A DNA stretch of 64,000 nucleotides from UMGS1668 sp035447605 (GCA_035447605.1 DAOTHJ010000010.1:1-64000), one strand, 5' to 3'. Positions 39,033 to 49,322 are shown, numbered from the stretch's first letter. The notes: generated from the sequence alone by a model not told the origin. Translations and numbers: made by a program.

Positions 39033-39070
39033 AAAGAACCCCTGTCCGTAAGGAACAGGGGTTCTTTTTT
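39033..39070 (+). terminator. Terminator after tuf
   Basis: AAAGAACCCCTGT pairs with ACAGGGGTTCTTT, followed by a T run. Confidence 0.9.
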
Positions 39071-39135
39071 ATGCTCTTATAATACAAACAGGATTATACC
39101 GCTGCTGCCGGGTCCGAGCGGGCAACGGAAGTTTT

Positions 39136-39834
39136 TCAGACCGAACCGGAAGGGAGCTTTCCGTAAATCCGATACAGCTCCCGGCCGCGTTCTCCGGTCC
39201 GAAAAGATTCGGAAATCTTTTTCAGCGCGAGGTGAAAGGTCTCACGGTCGAGATCCGCCTGAAGCAGCCATCGTTCCGTCTCTTCCGGTGCGGCGGCGTA
39301 GCAGGTCGCGATGCCCCAGGCACAGGCCATTTTCGCGTAAACCTCGGGGTGCCGAACGGAACCGTAGAGCTCCAGCAGAGCAGGGACAAATTCCGGTTCC
39401 ACAAAATGATCTAGCAGCATCACTTCCGCAAAACGGACGGCAAATTCCCGCTCGTCGGCGAGCAGCGGAGTCAGAAAATCCAGGTAGATCTGCCGGTTCT
39501 TTCCGACGTCCCGGAAGGAAGCGCAGAAGCTGTCGCAGAGCGACCAGTTCCGGATTCGCGGAAGAAACTCCGCGATATTGCGCAGCCGTTCCTCCACCGG
39601 CATGACCGCGCCGGCGATCACCATGCCACGGAGCATCGTCTCCTCAAAAAACAGATCGTCCCCGGAAGAGAGCGCATGTCTCCAGTCCGTTTTGCAGAGC
39701 TCCTTTGCCATACGGCGCAGTTTCGGCAGGCGCACGCCGAGCAGATGCTCCTCCTGCGGGATCAGTTTTCCGGAAAAGACAGCGTAGTCCGGCTCGGCAA
39801 GGGATAGCAGTTCTGCCCGGACAGTTTCTTCCAT
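39136..39834 (-). CDS. DNA alkylation repair protein (AlkD-like HEAT repeats)
   Basis: AlkD-type glycosylases remove 3- and 7-alkyl purines using stacked helical HEAT-like repeats. The 232 residues include the LGVRLPKLRRMAKEL segment, the EETMLRGMVIAGA helix and the NWSLCDSFCASF segment, the family's W-D-aromatic site; the later AWGIATCYA helix is also typical. ATG at 39834 follows GGGAGGCGTAAAG. It faces tuf and is alone. Activity on damaged DNA is inferred from the family. Confidence 0.85.
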   Translation of the reverse strand: MEETVRAELLSLAEPDYAVFSGKLIPQEEHLLGVRLPKLRRMAKELCKTDWRHALSSGDDLFFEETMLRGMVIAGAVMPVEERLRNIAEFLPRIRNWSLCDSFCASFRDVGKNRQIYLDFLTPLLADEREFAVRFAEVMLLDHFVEPEFVPALLELYGSVRHPEVYAKMACAWGIATCYAAAPEETERWLLQADLDRETFHLALKKISESFRTGERGRELYRIYGKLPSGSV

Positions 39835-40045
39835 CTTTACGCCTCCCAAAAAAACGGCATAAATAAGCCGAATGCTACAATGATATACTTATAATTATTA
39901 TATTTATTACTATTAATATCTAAAACCTAATATAAAAAGGTCCTTTCGGGCGGGCGATCTTCCGGCAGAACGCTGTTTTTCGGAGGTCATTCCAACGGCC
40001 TGTTTCATATCCTGCCGCAAGGCCGGAAAGCGTCGGCCCGATGAA

Positions 40046-40080
40046 AAAATGCGTATCCCGATTTTCCGGATACGCATTTT
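40046..40080 (-). terminator. Terminator after the orphan BlaI gene
   Basis: AAAATGCGTATCC pairs with GGATACGCATTTT, with T on the minus strand. The adjoining 39835-40045 stretch is very AT-rich and holds no gene. Confidence 0.8.
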
Positions 40081-40090
40081 GAATTCTTAT

Positions 40091-40489
40091 TCAGCTGGCC
40101 GGATGCTTCCGGCTGCGGATCCCGTAAACGACCTTTTCAAGCTGATCGACTTCCTCGTCGGGGAGCTCTTCCGGCACGCAGGCGGAGAGAAAAAAGTTCA
40201 TGACGGAGCTGTCGTAAAAATGATCCAAAAACCTGTCGCTTTCACAGTCGAGGTATTCCGTTTTGGTGACCTTTGCCGAGTAAAAATTGCCGCGCCCTTT
40301 TTTTTCACAGAGAACGAAGCCTTTTTTTACAAGCCGGGAAAGAAAGGTGAGCACGGTCGTCGTCGCCCAGCCGTGGTTGTCGCCGAGCGCTTCTTCGATC
40401 TGGGTGCCGGTGAGCGGTGCCTCGGAATTCCAGAGCGCAATCATCACAGCAAGCTCCGTTTCGGGCAGCGTCCGAATTTTATTCGCCAT
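40091..40489 (-). CDS. BlaI/MecI-family repressor, orphan
   Basis: A 132-residue winged-helix repressor: LPETELAVMIALWNSEAPLTG at the start, the recognition helix WATTTVLTFLSRLVKKGFV and the C-terminal dimer helices with a VMNFFLSACVPEELP segment. BlaI proteins usually control beta-lactamase or membrane-stress genes and are cut by a BlaR1 sensor; neither is in the window. ATG at 40489 is used. The promoter matches the consensus, and an AACA-N-TGTT dyad in its spacer suggests self-repression. Confidence 0.88.
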   Translation of the reverse strand: MANKIRTLPETELAVMIALWNSEAPLTGTQIEEALGDNHGWATTTVLTFLSRLVKKGFVLCEKKGRGNFYSAKVTKTEYLDCESDRFLDHFYDSSVMNFFLSACVPEELPDEEVDQLEKVVYGIRSRKHPAS

Positions 40490-40543
40490 AAAAAACACCT
40501 TCTTTTCTCAGAACGGCTTCGACAACAGTAGAAGATTTTTATT

Positions 40544-40572
40544 ATTATAGCCGCTAACACTGTTTCTGTCAA
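40544..40572 (-). promoter_or_regulatory. Consensus promoter and dyad of the orphan blaI
   Basis: On the minus strand TTGACA (40572-40567), 17-base spacer, TATAAT (40549-40544). The spacer holds AACAGTGTT (40564-40556), an inverted repeat with a one-base centre that resembles BlaI/CopY half sites. Confidence 0.75.
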
Positions 40573-40727
40573 GCAAAGCGGCGCCGGGTTTAGGAAGGCG
40601 GGCCGCGTCCCCCAAAAAAGAAATGCGGCCTGTTTTTAAAAGGGAAAATAATACTTATTGTAAATAACCTTCGCCGAAGAACGGGGGAGAAGAACTGCGG
40701 CCCGATCCCTTCGAATGAACGGAAATT

Positions 40728-40767
40728 AAAAAACGGCAGACCTCAAAGCAAGGTTTGCCGTTTTTTT
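40728..40767 (-). terminator. Terminator of the GDPD-thyA-like-ybaK operon
   Basis: On the minus strand AAACGGCA and an inner ACCT pair with AGGT and TGCCGTTT, followed by six T. It overlaps the ybaK stop codon. Confidence 0.8.
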
Positions 40768-41275
40768 ATTGTTCTTCTTCTGTTTTTTCTTCGGAGCAGA
40801 GATCCGCGATCTTTGCATTGGCCATGCGGATCAAATCGGTGGGTGCTGCTTTTACCTGTCTGCCGATGCGTCCGCCGCTGACGGAGATGGTCTTTTGCCC
40901 GAGCGCGGATTCGTCGAACCAGGTGGGGAAAGGCTTTTTCATGCCGATTGGCGAGCAGCCTCCGCGGATGTATCCGGTCAGCGGCAGCAGTTCCGAGACC
41001 TTGATCATGGCGATGGATTTTTCTCCGGCCGCCTTTGCCGCTTTTTTGAGATCGAGCGAGGCGCCGCCGGGCACGACGAATACAAAATAGCCGCCCGAAG
41101 CGCCCCTTGTCACCAGCGTTTTATAGATCTGTTCGATCGGGATGCCGGTCTTTTCCGCGACGGAGAGGGCGTCGACCGGCTCGTCCCCTTCATGCTCATA
41201 GCCGTGCGGCGTGTAGGGGATCTTTTTCTGATCCAGCATCCGCATGACGTTGGTCTTATCCTCTTTATTGCTCAT
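40766..41275 (-). CDS. ybaK: Cys-tRNA(Pro)/Cys-tRNA(Cys) deacylase
   Basis: A free-standing editing domain that hydrolyses Cys mischarged on tRNA(Pro). 169 residues with the YbaK/EbsC motifs KTLVTRGASGGYFVFVVPG, the catalytic-lysine region LDLKKAAKA and the GGCSPIGMKKPFP loop. The ATG overlaps the stop of the thymidylate-synthase-like gene by 4 bases. Together with the AlaX-type protein it is the second trans-editing factor in the window. Confidence 0.92.
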   Translation of the reverse strand: MSNKEDKTNVMRMLDQKKIPYTPHGYEHEGDEPVDALSVAEKTGIPIEQIYKTLVTRGASGGYFVFVVPGGASLDLKKAAKAAGEKSIAMIKVSELLPLTGYIRGGCSPIGMKKPFPTWFDESALGQKTISVSGGRIGRQVKAAPTDLIRMANAKIADLCSEEKTEEEQ

Positions 41276-42030
41276 ACGGAGGAACGCTCCTTCAGTTTTT
41301 CGACGGCGGCGAGGATGTCGGGGATGCTCTCCTCCATCATGTCTTTATAAAACCCTTCGTATTCGTAGGTCAGCTCCTCCAAGGGCTTCGTTTTGATGGC
41401 CTCGGCGTACTGTTCCAGCATGCGGAAGGTCTTTTCGTAGGCGTGGTAGCTGTTGGCGCGGTGGGTGTAGGAACCGACCGGCACGCCGAGCTCGTCCGCC
41501 ACTTTTTTCTGGAGCATGATAAACGCGAAGGCGTTCATAAAGGAAGCCTGCGGCGCGTCGTTGGAGCGCATCATCACCTTGCAGTGGAGCTTTCCCTCCC
41601 GGATGAAATACTGAATGCTCTGAAGGCAGGCGGGGTCGGCGTTTTTGCTGTCGACCTCGAAATCCCGGATATTCATAATGGCGCGGCGGGTGTCGGGGTT
41701 CCGGCGGAGCTCCGCGAGAATGAAGGGAAGCTGTTTCGCGTAGCGGTCGTGGTAGGTATATTCCCAGCAGTTGCCCTCGCCGATCTTGAAATCGAGGATG
41801 CCGTCGAGAATCTCCATCACATACTGCTGAAGCTCGTAAAAGCCGCCGATGTAGAGCCGGCTGACCATCGGTTCGGCGAGGGCTTCGTCGACCGCGAAGG
41901 TCATGCTGACCTCCTTCTGCATCTGGCCCCAGTCGGAGCAGGAGAGCAGGTCGCCCTGCTCATACAGAGCAAGGATGGCTTTGTGATAGGCTTCCGGCAG
42001 CGTCCGGCCTTCCACAAAAATTTCTTTCAT
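41272..42030 (-). CDS. Thymidylate-synthase-like protein
   Basis: 252 residues with the thymidylate synthase fold. CWEYTYHDRYAKQLP, NPDTRRAIMNIRD, DPACLQSIQYFIR (catalytic-Cys region), KVMMRSNDAPQAS and NAFAFIMLQKKVADELG follow the ThyA order, as does a late NSYHAY. It is shorter than ThyA, and the N-terminal folate and arginine segments are hard to see. It may methylate or hydroxymethylate a pyrimidine nucleotide, or have lost that activity. ATG at 42030 is used; the GGAGG 12 bases ahead lies in the end of the upstream GDPD gene. It is second in an operon with GDPD and ybaK. Confidence 0.7.
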   Translation of the reverse strand: MKEIFVEGRTLPEAYHKAILALYEQGDLLSCSDWGQMQKEVSMTFAVDEALAEPMVSRLYIGGFYELQQYVMEILDGILDFKIGEGNCWEYTYHDRYAKQLPFILAELRRNPDTRRAIMNIRDFEVDSKNADPACLQSIQYFIREGKLHCKVMMRSNDAPQASFMNAFAFIMLQKKVADELGVPVGSYTHRANSYHAYEKTFRMLEQYAEAIKTKPLEELTYEYEGFYKDMMEESIPDILAAVEKLKERSSV

Positions 42031-42031
42031 C

Positions 42032-42856
42032 TTATGAAAAAACCTCCGACAGGTCGAAATTTTCCGCAATAAACGAGCTGGCGCCGGCCTCGACGGCCTG
42101 CCCGACCTCGTCCGCGGAATGCAGTGTCCAGGCGGCGATCCGTGTGCCGTAATAGCGGCAGAGCCGGAATCCGAAGGTGGAATCCCGGAAGTTCCACGAG
42201 AGGAAATCCGGCCTTGCGAGGAAGTTCGTGAAAAGATTCCCCAGCAGGAACGCGAGCGTGCGTTTGCCGTCCGTCAGGTGGCGCAGGTCGCAGGAGAGCT
42301 GGCCGCGGATAATATCCGGGCGGTTTTCCCGGAACCACCTGAGAATATACGGGCTGAACGATTCGATGACAAACGGCCCGTCGTAGGCGTCCAGCAGCGG
42401 CATGACTTTTTCGCAGATGGTGCAGTCCGCCGGGTCCGCCGCGTATTTGAGCTCGCAGAGCAGCGGTGCGCCGTCCATGGCCTCCAGCGCCTCGGAGAGC
42501 AGCGGAATGTGTTCCTCGGTACCGGAGAGCCGGAATTCCCGGAGCACGGCCCAGTCGGTCTCCCCGACAACCCGGTCGATGCCGCACATGCACGCCGTAT
42601 TTGTGTCATGAAACACCACCGGCATGCCGTCTTTCGTCAGCCGGACGTCAAGCTCGGAGCCCAGCCCCTTCTCCGCAGCGGCGCGGAAGGCGGCAAGGGA
42701 ATTCTCCGGCTTTGTCTCGTCGTGGAGTCCCCGGTGTGCCCAGACCAGAGGCAGGTCGAACGGGCGGCGGCGGTTCGGCGTCGTCATCCAGACGATAGCG
42801 AGGGCGAGCAGCAGAAAAATAATAATGAGGATGGTGATGGCAGTGGTAAAACCCAT
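42032..42856 (-). CDS. Membrane-anchored glycerophosphodiester phosphodiesterase
   Basis: A TIM-barrel GDPD of 274 residues behind one N-terminal membrane helix (about residues 4-24). WAHRGLHDETKPENS, SELDVRLTKDGMPVVFHD and LLCELK hold the catalytic His and metal ligands. It hydrolyses glycerophosphodiesters to glycerol-3-phosphate, perhaps from lipids or teichoic acids at the surface. It ends 1 base before the thymidylate-synthase-like gene. Confidence 0.9.
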   Translation of the reverse strand: MGFTTAITILIIIFLLLALAIVWMTTPNRRRPFDLPLVWAHRGLHDETKPENSLAAFRAAAEKGLGSELDVRLTKDGMPVVFHDTNTACMCGIDRVVGETDWAVLREFRLSGTEEHIPLLSEALEAMDGAPLLCELKYAADPADCTICEKVMPLLDAYDGPFVIESFSPYILRWFRENRPDIIRGQLSCDLRHLTDGKRTLAFLLGNLFTNFLARPDFLSWNFRDSTFGFRLCRYYGTRIAAWTLHSADEVGQAVEAGASSFIAENFDLSEVFS

Positions 42857-43031
42857 GAATAGCCTCCTTCATCGCCCCAAACGGGGTTGCGGGCCTTCTC
42901 TCCAAAAAATCAGCACCATGTCTTTCGCGGATCAGCCTGCGGAAAAATCCGAAGAGAGAGATTCTTTGCAAATGGGGAAAATAAGACTTGGGCGGCGAAA
43001 TTATTGCGGTAAGGCCCGAATGCCGCCGTGC

Positions 43032-43913
43032 TCAGTCGATGTCTTCGACGACGGTCTCCGGCGGTTTATCCAGCACCTCCGGGTGGCGGAGAAGCTGCTC
43101 GAATTCCTTGAACGCGGTGGCAAAATAATGGCCGTCGCAGATCCGCTCATCCGAGGTGAATTTATAATCTATGTAGCGGTGCTTTTCTACGGAACCGTCC
43201 TTCTGCGTCTCGTAGACGGTCCGCTTCGCGCCAAACGCGATGAACGCCGGGCAGGTGCCGAAATTATAAAGGTGATGGTAGACCGGCGGAATGCCCAGCG
43301 AGCCGAGGTTTGTAATAAAGAGGCTGCAATGGAAGCAGGAGGCCTGATGCAGCACTTTCGGCATCATGCCGAAATAATCCAAAAGATTGATAAAAGAAAT
43401 AAATGCCCGGAGCAGTACGCTCGGCATCCAGACCAGGCCCCGCGCGACAAAATCAAGGATTGTGGTGTCGCCCTCCTGTCTGGCCACGGCGATGGCATCC
43501 TCCATTTTATGATAGACCTCATAAATGCTGTCCTCGGGCTGGAACACGACCTTGATGGCGGTCTCCTGCGCATTGAGCTCCATCGACTTTTTTACCATCA
43601 TCGAAAGGGTGATGTCCTCATGCTGGTAGATGCGCTGGCCGGCGATGAAGCGGTTGAGTCCTGGCTTTTGGGAAATGAGGCGGACGTAGGCGGCCACAAT
43701 GACGTGCATAAAGCCGAAGCCGTCGAGTCCCTCCTCTTTTCTTTTTCCTCGAATATAGTTTTCGATCCTGCCCAGTTCAGCCGAACCGCCGAAAAGGTTG
43801 CTGGCATCGTTCCGCGTTTTCATAATAAAGGGAGCGACATAGTCCATCGGCGGCAAAGTGCGAATCTTCCGTCCGTCGTAGCGGTCGCCGAGTCTTCTTT
43901 TCCTTTTCTGCAT
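43032..43913 (-). CDS. E2-like/chloramphenicol-acetyltransferase-fold protein, no lipoyl domain
   Basis: 293 residues of the catalytic domain of 2-oxoacid dehydrogenase E2, without lipoyl or E1/E3-binding domains. FMHVIVAAYVRLISQKPGLN, SMMVKKSMEL, SLFITNLGSLGIPPVYH and the C-terminal SDERICDG identify the fold. The catalytic His of the H-x3-D-G motif is replaced (D-E-R-I-C-D-G), so lipoyl acyl transfer is doubtful; an unknown acyltransferase or a binding protein is more likely. ATG at 43913 follows AAAGGA by 8 bases. It stands alone. Confidence 0.78.
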   Translation of the reverse strand: MQKRKRRLGDRYDGRKIRTLPPMDYVAPFIMKTRNDASNLFGGSAELGRIENYIRGKRKEEGLDGFGFMHVIVAAYVRLISQKPGLNRFIAGQRIYQHEDITLSMMVKKSMELNAQETAIKVVFQPEDSIYEVYHKMEDAIAVARQEGDTTILDFVARGLVWMPSVLLRAFISFINLLDYFGMMPKVLHQASCFHCSLFITNLGSLGIPPVYHHLYNFGTCPAFIAFGAKRTVYETQKDGSVEKHRYIDYKFTSDERICDGHYFATAFKEFEQLLRHPEVLDKPPETVVEDID

Positions 43914-44099
43914 GATCCTGATCCTTTCCGCGGCGGGTGCACCGCATTTTTTCGAAAAACCCGGTTTCATTATAACAGGCCGGAATCCGCTTTTCCACTT
44001 TTTCCAGCGTAAAAATTAAGAATTAACTAAATAATAAGAAAAATATAACTAAAAAATAAAATTATCTAAGGAGAAGCCGGAATTCCCGGCAACACATTC

Positions 44100-44128
44100 T
44101 TGCGAAAAGCGTCCGCTTATGGTATCTT
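44100..44128 (+). promoter_or_regulatory. Promoter of gltX
   Basis: TTGCGA (44100-44105), 17-base spacer, TATCTT (44123-44128). The GCCGG-AATTC-CCGGC hairpin just upstream (44076-44090) could be regulatory; the wider 43914-44099 stretch is AT-rich and gene-free. Confidence 0.6.
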
Positions 44129-44170
44129 AATTGCGTATGTAAATTTTACCGACTGGAGGACACAGAAGTT

Positions 44171-45835
44171 ATGGAGGATGCGGCGCTTGCCGAGTTGCTC
44201 TTTCCGAACGTCACCGCGACGCCGGAAGAGATAGAGGAAAAATACCCGAAGAGGGACCTGCCCGAGGGGGCCAAGGTCACACGGATCGCGCCGAGCCCGA
44301 CCGGTTTCATGCATCTGGGGAACCTGTTCGGCGCCCTGACGGACGAGCGTCTGGCCCATCAGTCCGGCGGCGTATTTTATCTCCGGATCGAGGATACGGA
44401 TCTCAAGCGGCAGGTCGAGGGCGGCGTGGAAAAGATCCTCGACGTCTTCCATAAATTCGGCCTTCGGTTCGACGAGGGCGCCCTCGAAAACGGCGGGGAG
44501 TTCGGCAACTACGGCCCCTACCGACAGCGGCAGAGGGCGGAGATCTATCATGTCTTTGCCAAAAAGCTCGTGTCGGAGGGCAGGGCCTATCCCTGCTTCT
44601 GCACCGAGGAGGAGCTTGCCGGCATGCGCGAGCGGCAGGAGGCGGAGAAGGCGAATCCCGGCTATTACGGCAAGTGGGCCGTCTGGCGCGGCCGCAGTTT
44701 TGAAGAGATAAAAGGGGAGCTGGACGCCGGCAGGCCTTGGGTGCTGCGCTTCCGCAGCGAAGGCGATCCGGAAAAATATCTCCACCTGACCGATCTCGTC
44801 AAGGGGCAGATCGACATGCCGGAGAACGATCAGGATATCGTCCTGCTCAAATCCGACGGCATCCCGACCTACCATTTCGCCCATGTGATCGACGACCACC
44901 TGATGCGCACGACGCACGTCGTCCGCGGCGAGGAGTGGATCGCGACATGGCCGTTCCACGTCCAGCTCTTTCAGGCGCTCGGCTGGAAATCGCCGAAATA
45001 TGTCCATACCGCTCAGCTCATGAAGATGGACGGCGGCAGCAAGCGCAAACTCTCCAAGCGCAAGGACCCGGAACTCGCGTTGGATTACTATTTTGCCGAG
45101 GGCTATCCGGTCCCTTCCGTCATGGAATACCTGATGACGCTCTTGAATTCCAATTTTGAGGAGTGGCGCCTCGCCAATCCCGCGGCCCCATTCGGCGATT
45201 TCAAATTCACCACCAACAAAATGAGCGTCAGCGGCTCGCTCTTTGATCTCGACAAGCTCCGCGACGTCTCCCGCAACGTCGTCGCTATGATGACGACGGA
45301 GGAGGTCTGGGGCTACCTGACCGCATGGGCGGAACAGTATGCGCCGGATTTTTACGCGCTTCTCACGGCCGAACCGGCTTATACGAAAGCGATCCTTTCC
45401 ATCGGCCGCGGCATTCCGAAGCCGAGGAAGGATATCGCCGTCTGGAGCGAGTTCCGGGAGTATATGGCCTTCTTCTTCGACGAACTGTTTACCCCCGGCA
45501 GCGAGTATCCGGAGAACGTGCCCGCGGAGGATCTCCGCGCCGTGCTCACGGAATATCTGGCGCTTTACGATGAGCACGACGATCAGGAGGCATGGTTCCA
45601 GAAGATTCGGGATCTCTGCACCGCCCATGGCTATGCCGCGCTGCCGAAGGAATACCGACAGCATCCCGAGCTTTATAAAGGCCACGTCGGCGATCTCTCC
45701 GCGGTACTCCGCATGGCGGTCACCGGCCGGGTCAACAGCCCGGATATGTACGAAGTGATGCGCGTCATGGGCGCGGAAAGAGTCCGGGAAAGGCTCGTTT
45801 TGGCGTTGGAACGGCCCGCCGCTTCGCAGAAATAA
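44171..45835 (+). CDS. gltX: Glutamate-tRNA ligase
   Basis: Charges tRNA(Glu). 554 residues: the HIGH motif is PSPTGFMHLGN near residue 43 and the KMSKS motif is KRKLSKRKD near residue 296. A 35-residue N-terminal extension precedes the Rossmann core. The C-terminal anticodon-binding part is present. It is followed by glnS 136 bases later, so the two related class I enzymes lie in tandem. ATG follows GGAGGACACAGAAGTT. Confidence 0.95.
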   Translation: MEDAALAELLFPNVTATPEEIEEKYPKRDLPEGAKVTRIAPSPTGFMHLGNLFGALTDERLAHQSGGVFYLRIEDTDLKRQVEGGVEKILDVFHKFGLRFDEGALENGGEFGNYGPYRQRQRAEIYHVFAKKLVSEGRAYPCFCTEEELAGMRERQEAEKANPGYYGKWAVWRGRSFEEIKGELDAGRPWVLRFRSEGDPEKYLHLTDLVKGQIDMPENDQDIVLLKSDGIPTYHFAHVIDDHLMRTTHVVRGEEWIATWPFHVQLFQALGWKSPKYVHTAQLMKMDGGSKRKLSKRKDPELALDYYFAEGYPVPSVMEYLMTLLNSNFEEWRLANPAAPFGDFKFTTNKMSVSGSLFDLDKLRDVSRNVVAMMTTEEVWGYLTAWAEQYAPDFYALLTAEPAYTKAILSIGRGIPKPRKDIAVWSEFREYMAFFFDELFTPGSEYPENVPAEDLRAVLTEYLALYDEHDDQEAWFQKIRDLCTAHGYAALPKEYRQHPELYKGHVGDLSAVLRMAVTGRVNSPDMYEVMRVMGAERVRERLVLALERPAASQK

Positions 45836-45970
45836 ATAACCGAAAAGAACCGCGCCGCGAGGGCGTTTTCTGGTGCCGTTTTTCGTGCGGCTTAATAAAT
45901 ACGGCGGAACCGTCGGTTTTCCGGCCGGGTCCCGTCCCGAAGAATTTGTGTGGAAACAGAGGAGAACATC

Positions 45971-47638
<1,668 letters not shown>

Positions 47639-47680
47639 AACGGGAATGACACAATGTCTGAAGAAGGGGAATGACGAGAG

Positions 47681-48067
47681 ATGTTTACATGGTTGTATGC
47701 TCTTCCCAGCGTGAACGGAGCGGTCGCGGTGCTGATCGGAATCGGCGTCTGCTGGGGAATCTATCTGACCGCCTATCTGGTCAACCGGACCAACCGGAAC
47801 AAAAAAGGTGTGCTCTGGGGGGTCCTTTCGATGCTGGCGGTGACGTTCGCCTGCGACGTATTCTGGCTTTTCTATTATTTTCCGCACTTCCAGTACGAGA
47901 ACCGGGGGCTGGCCGGATTCTTCTGGCTGCTCCTTCTGCCCGGCGCGCTGGCCGTGCTCTGGGTGGTTCTCAGTTCGGTCAACGAACTCCGCCGGCGCAG
48001 CGCGGAACGTGCCCGCGCAAAGCTGGAGCGCATGCGTCAGGAATCGGAAAACAGCGAGCAAAAATGA
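47681..48067 (+). CDS. Small three-helix membrane protein
   Basis: 128 residues with three hydrophobic helices (about residues 10-32, 42-67 and 78-98) and a basic, Arg/Glu-rich cytoplasmic tail ending NSEQK. It is 42 bases after glnS; a short GACGAGAG may be the ribosome site. I do not recognise the family; the tail (about 30 residues) could form a coiled coil. Confidence 0.65.
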   Translation: MFTWLYALPSVNGAVAVLIGIGVCWGIYLTAYLVNRTNRNKKGVLWGVLSMLAVTFACDVFWLFYYFPHFQYENRGLAGFFWLLLLPGALAVLWVVLSSVNELRRRSAERARAKLERMRQESENSEQK

Positions 48068-48111
48068 GGATATTCTTTCGTTCATTTTGCTTCTAAGAAA
48101 CGGAAATCCCC

Positions 48112-48139
48112 TTGATATTTTTGTTTCCCATGCTATAAT
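48112..48139 (+). promoter_or_regulatory. Promoter of the PH-domain / macro-domain genes
   Basis: TTGATA (48112-48117), 16-base spacer, TATAAT (48134-48139) with an extended TGC. Confidence 0.7.
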
Positions 48140-48164
48140 TGGTTAAAAAGGGGTGGATTCTGCG

Positions 48165-48539
48165 ATGAAATATGTCGAAAGGAAGCGTTGGCTCCTGTTC
48201 GGCCTCCCGTGGACCTTTACCAAGTATACCGTCACCGGTGAGCAGCTGACGGTCAACACGGGCTTCCTGCGTCAGGAAGAGAACGACTGTTATCTTTACA
48301 AAGTTCAGGATACCGTTCTTCGCACTTCCCTGACGGAGCGGCTATTCGGCTTGGGCACGGTGGTCTGCAAAACCGGGGATGCCACTCATCCGGAGCTGAT
48401 CCTGCGCCATGTTCGGCGGGCGAAAGAGATCAAGAATTTCATCGTTGAGCAGTCCGAGAGAGAGCGTATGGAGCGCAGAACCATCAATACCCTTAATATC
48501 GGCGCAAATCTCGAAGACGCCGATCAGGTGATTGAGTAG
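48165..48539 (+). CDS. PH-domain (bPH2/YdbS-like) protein
   Basis: 124 residues of one bacterial PH domain; the FTKYTVTGEQLTVNTGFL beta strands and the ENDCYLYKVQDTVLRTSLTER segment resemble bPH2. No membrane helix. ATG at 48165 has GGGG 11 bases ahead; GTG at 48153 is inside that site. It is followed by a macro-domain gene 20 bases later. Role unknown; related domains occur in membrane-stress proteins. Confidence 0.75.
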   Translation: MKYVERKRWLLFGLPWTFTKYTVTGEQLTVNTGFLRQEENDCYLYKVQDTVLRTSLTERLFGLGTVVCKTGDATHPELILRHVRRAKEIKNFIVEQSERERMERRTINTLNIGANLEDADQVIE

Positions 48540-48559
48540 TAAGGAAAGGAAAGAGTGCC

Positions 48560-49084
48560 ATGTCTAATTTTACCGTCATCAAGGGCAACATCGTTGATAT
48601 GAAAGTTGACGCGATCGTCAATGCCGCCAATACGAGTCTGATGGGCGACGAAGGCGTCGACGGGTACATTCACCGTGCCGCCGGCGCGGAGCTCGTCAGC
48701 TGCTGCCGCAGGATCGGCACCTGCAAAACCGGAGAAGCCGTCATCACGCCGGGCTTCAAACTGGATGCCAAATACATCATTCACGCGGTCGGCCCGATCT
48801 GGAACCGCGGCCTTAACAACGAGGAGGAGCTGCTCTGCAAGGCATATCTCAGCGCGCTGAATCTTGCCGTCGAGTATAACTGCCGCAGTGTTGCGTTCCC
48901 GTCCCTTTCCACCGGAGCGTATCGCTTCCCGCTGGATAAAGCCGCACCGATTGCCGTCAAGACCATCCTCTCTTTCCTCGAGAACGACACCTGTATCGAA
49001 GACGTCTATATGGTCTGCTTTGATGCCAAGACAAAAGAGGCCTACGACAAAGTCATGAAGGATCTCGGCCTCGCTACGGAATAA
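48560..49084 (+). CDS. Macro-domain ADP-ribose-binding protein
   Basis: 174 residues with VNAANTSLMGDEGVDGYIHRA near residue 20 and AFPSLSTGAYRFP near residue 114, the ADP-ribose loops of macro domains of the YmdB/MacroD type that remove acetyl or ADP-ribosyl groups. No fused toxin or antitoxin is present. It shares a promoter with the PH-domain gene. Confidence 0.92.
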   Translation: MSNFTVIKGNIVDMKVDAIVNAANTSLMGDEGVDGYIHRAAGAELVSCCRRIGTCKTGEAVITPGFKLDAKYIIHAVGPIWNRGLNNEEELLCKAYLSALNLAVEYNCRSVAFPSLSTGAYRFPLDKAAPIAVKTILSFLENDTCIEDVYMVCFDAKTKEAYDKVMKDLGLATE

Positions 49085-49113
49085 GACGGCCCTTTCCTGA
49101 ATTCATAAAAAAG

Positions 49114-49144
49114 AAGCCTTTCCGGCGGACGGAAAGGCTTTTTT
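49114..49144 (+). terminator. Terminator after the macro-domain gene
   Basis: AAGCCTTTCCG pairs with CGGAAAGGCTT around a five-base loop, followed by TTTTTT. Confidence 0.88.
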
Positions 49145-49322
49145 GCTTGAAAAAAAAACGGAGCGGGAGAGGCCGGCCCCATCCCGGTGGAGATATGGGA
49201 TCTGGCCGCTTTTTTCTTTCGGCTGCCGCAGCAGGATTTCTTCCGCTTCCGGCTCGAGCGGAATAAGAGGCCCCGGATGCGGGAAAAGTTTTTTGGAGCA
49301 GGTCTCCTTCGTGGATACCGGC
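49145..49322. other. Gene-free stretch before ppiB
   Basis: GC-rich with several short runs of T and of C/G; no gene or recognised element. Confidence 0.4.
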
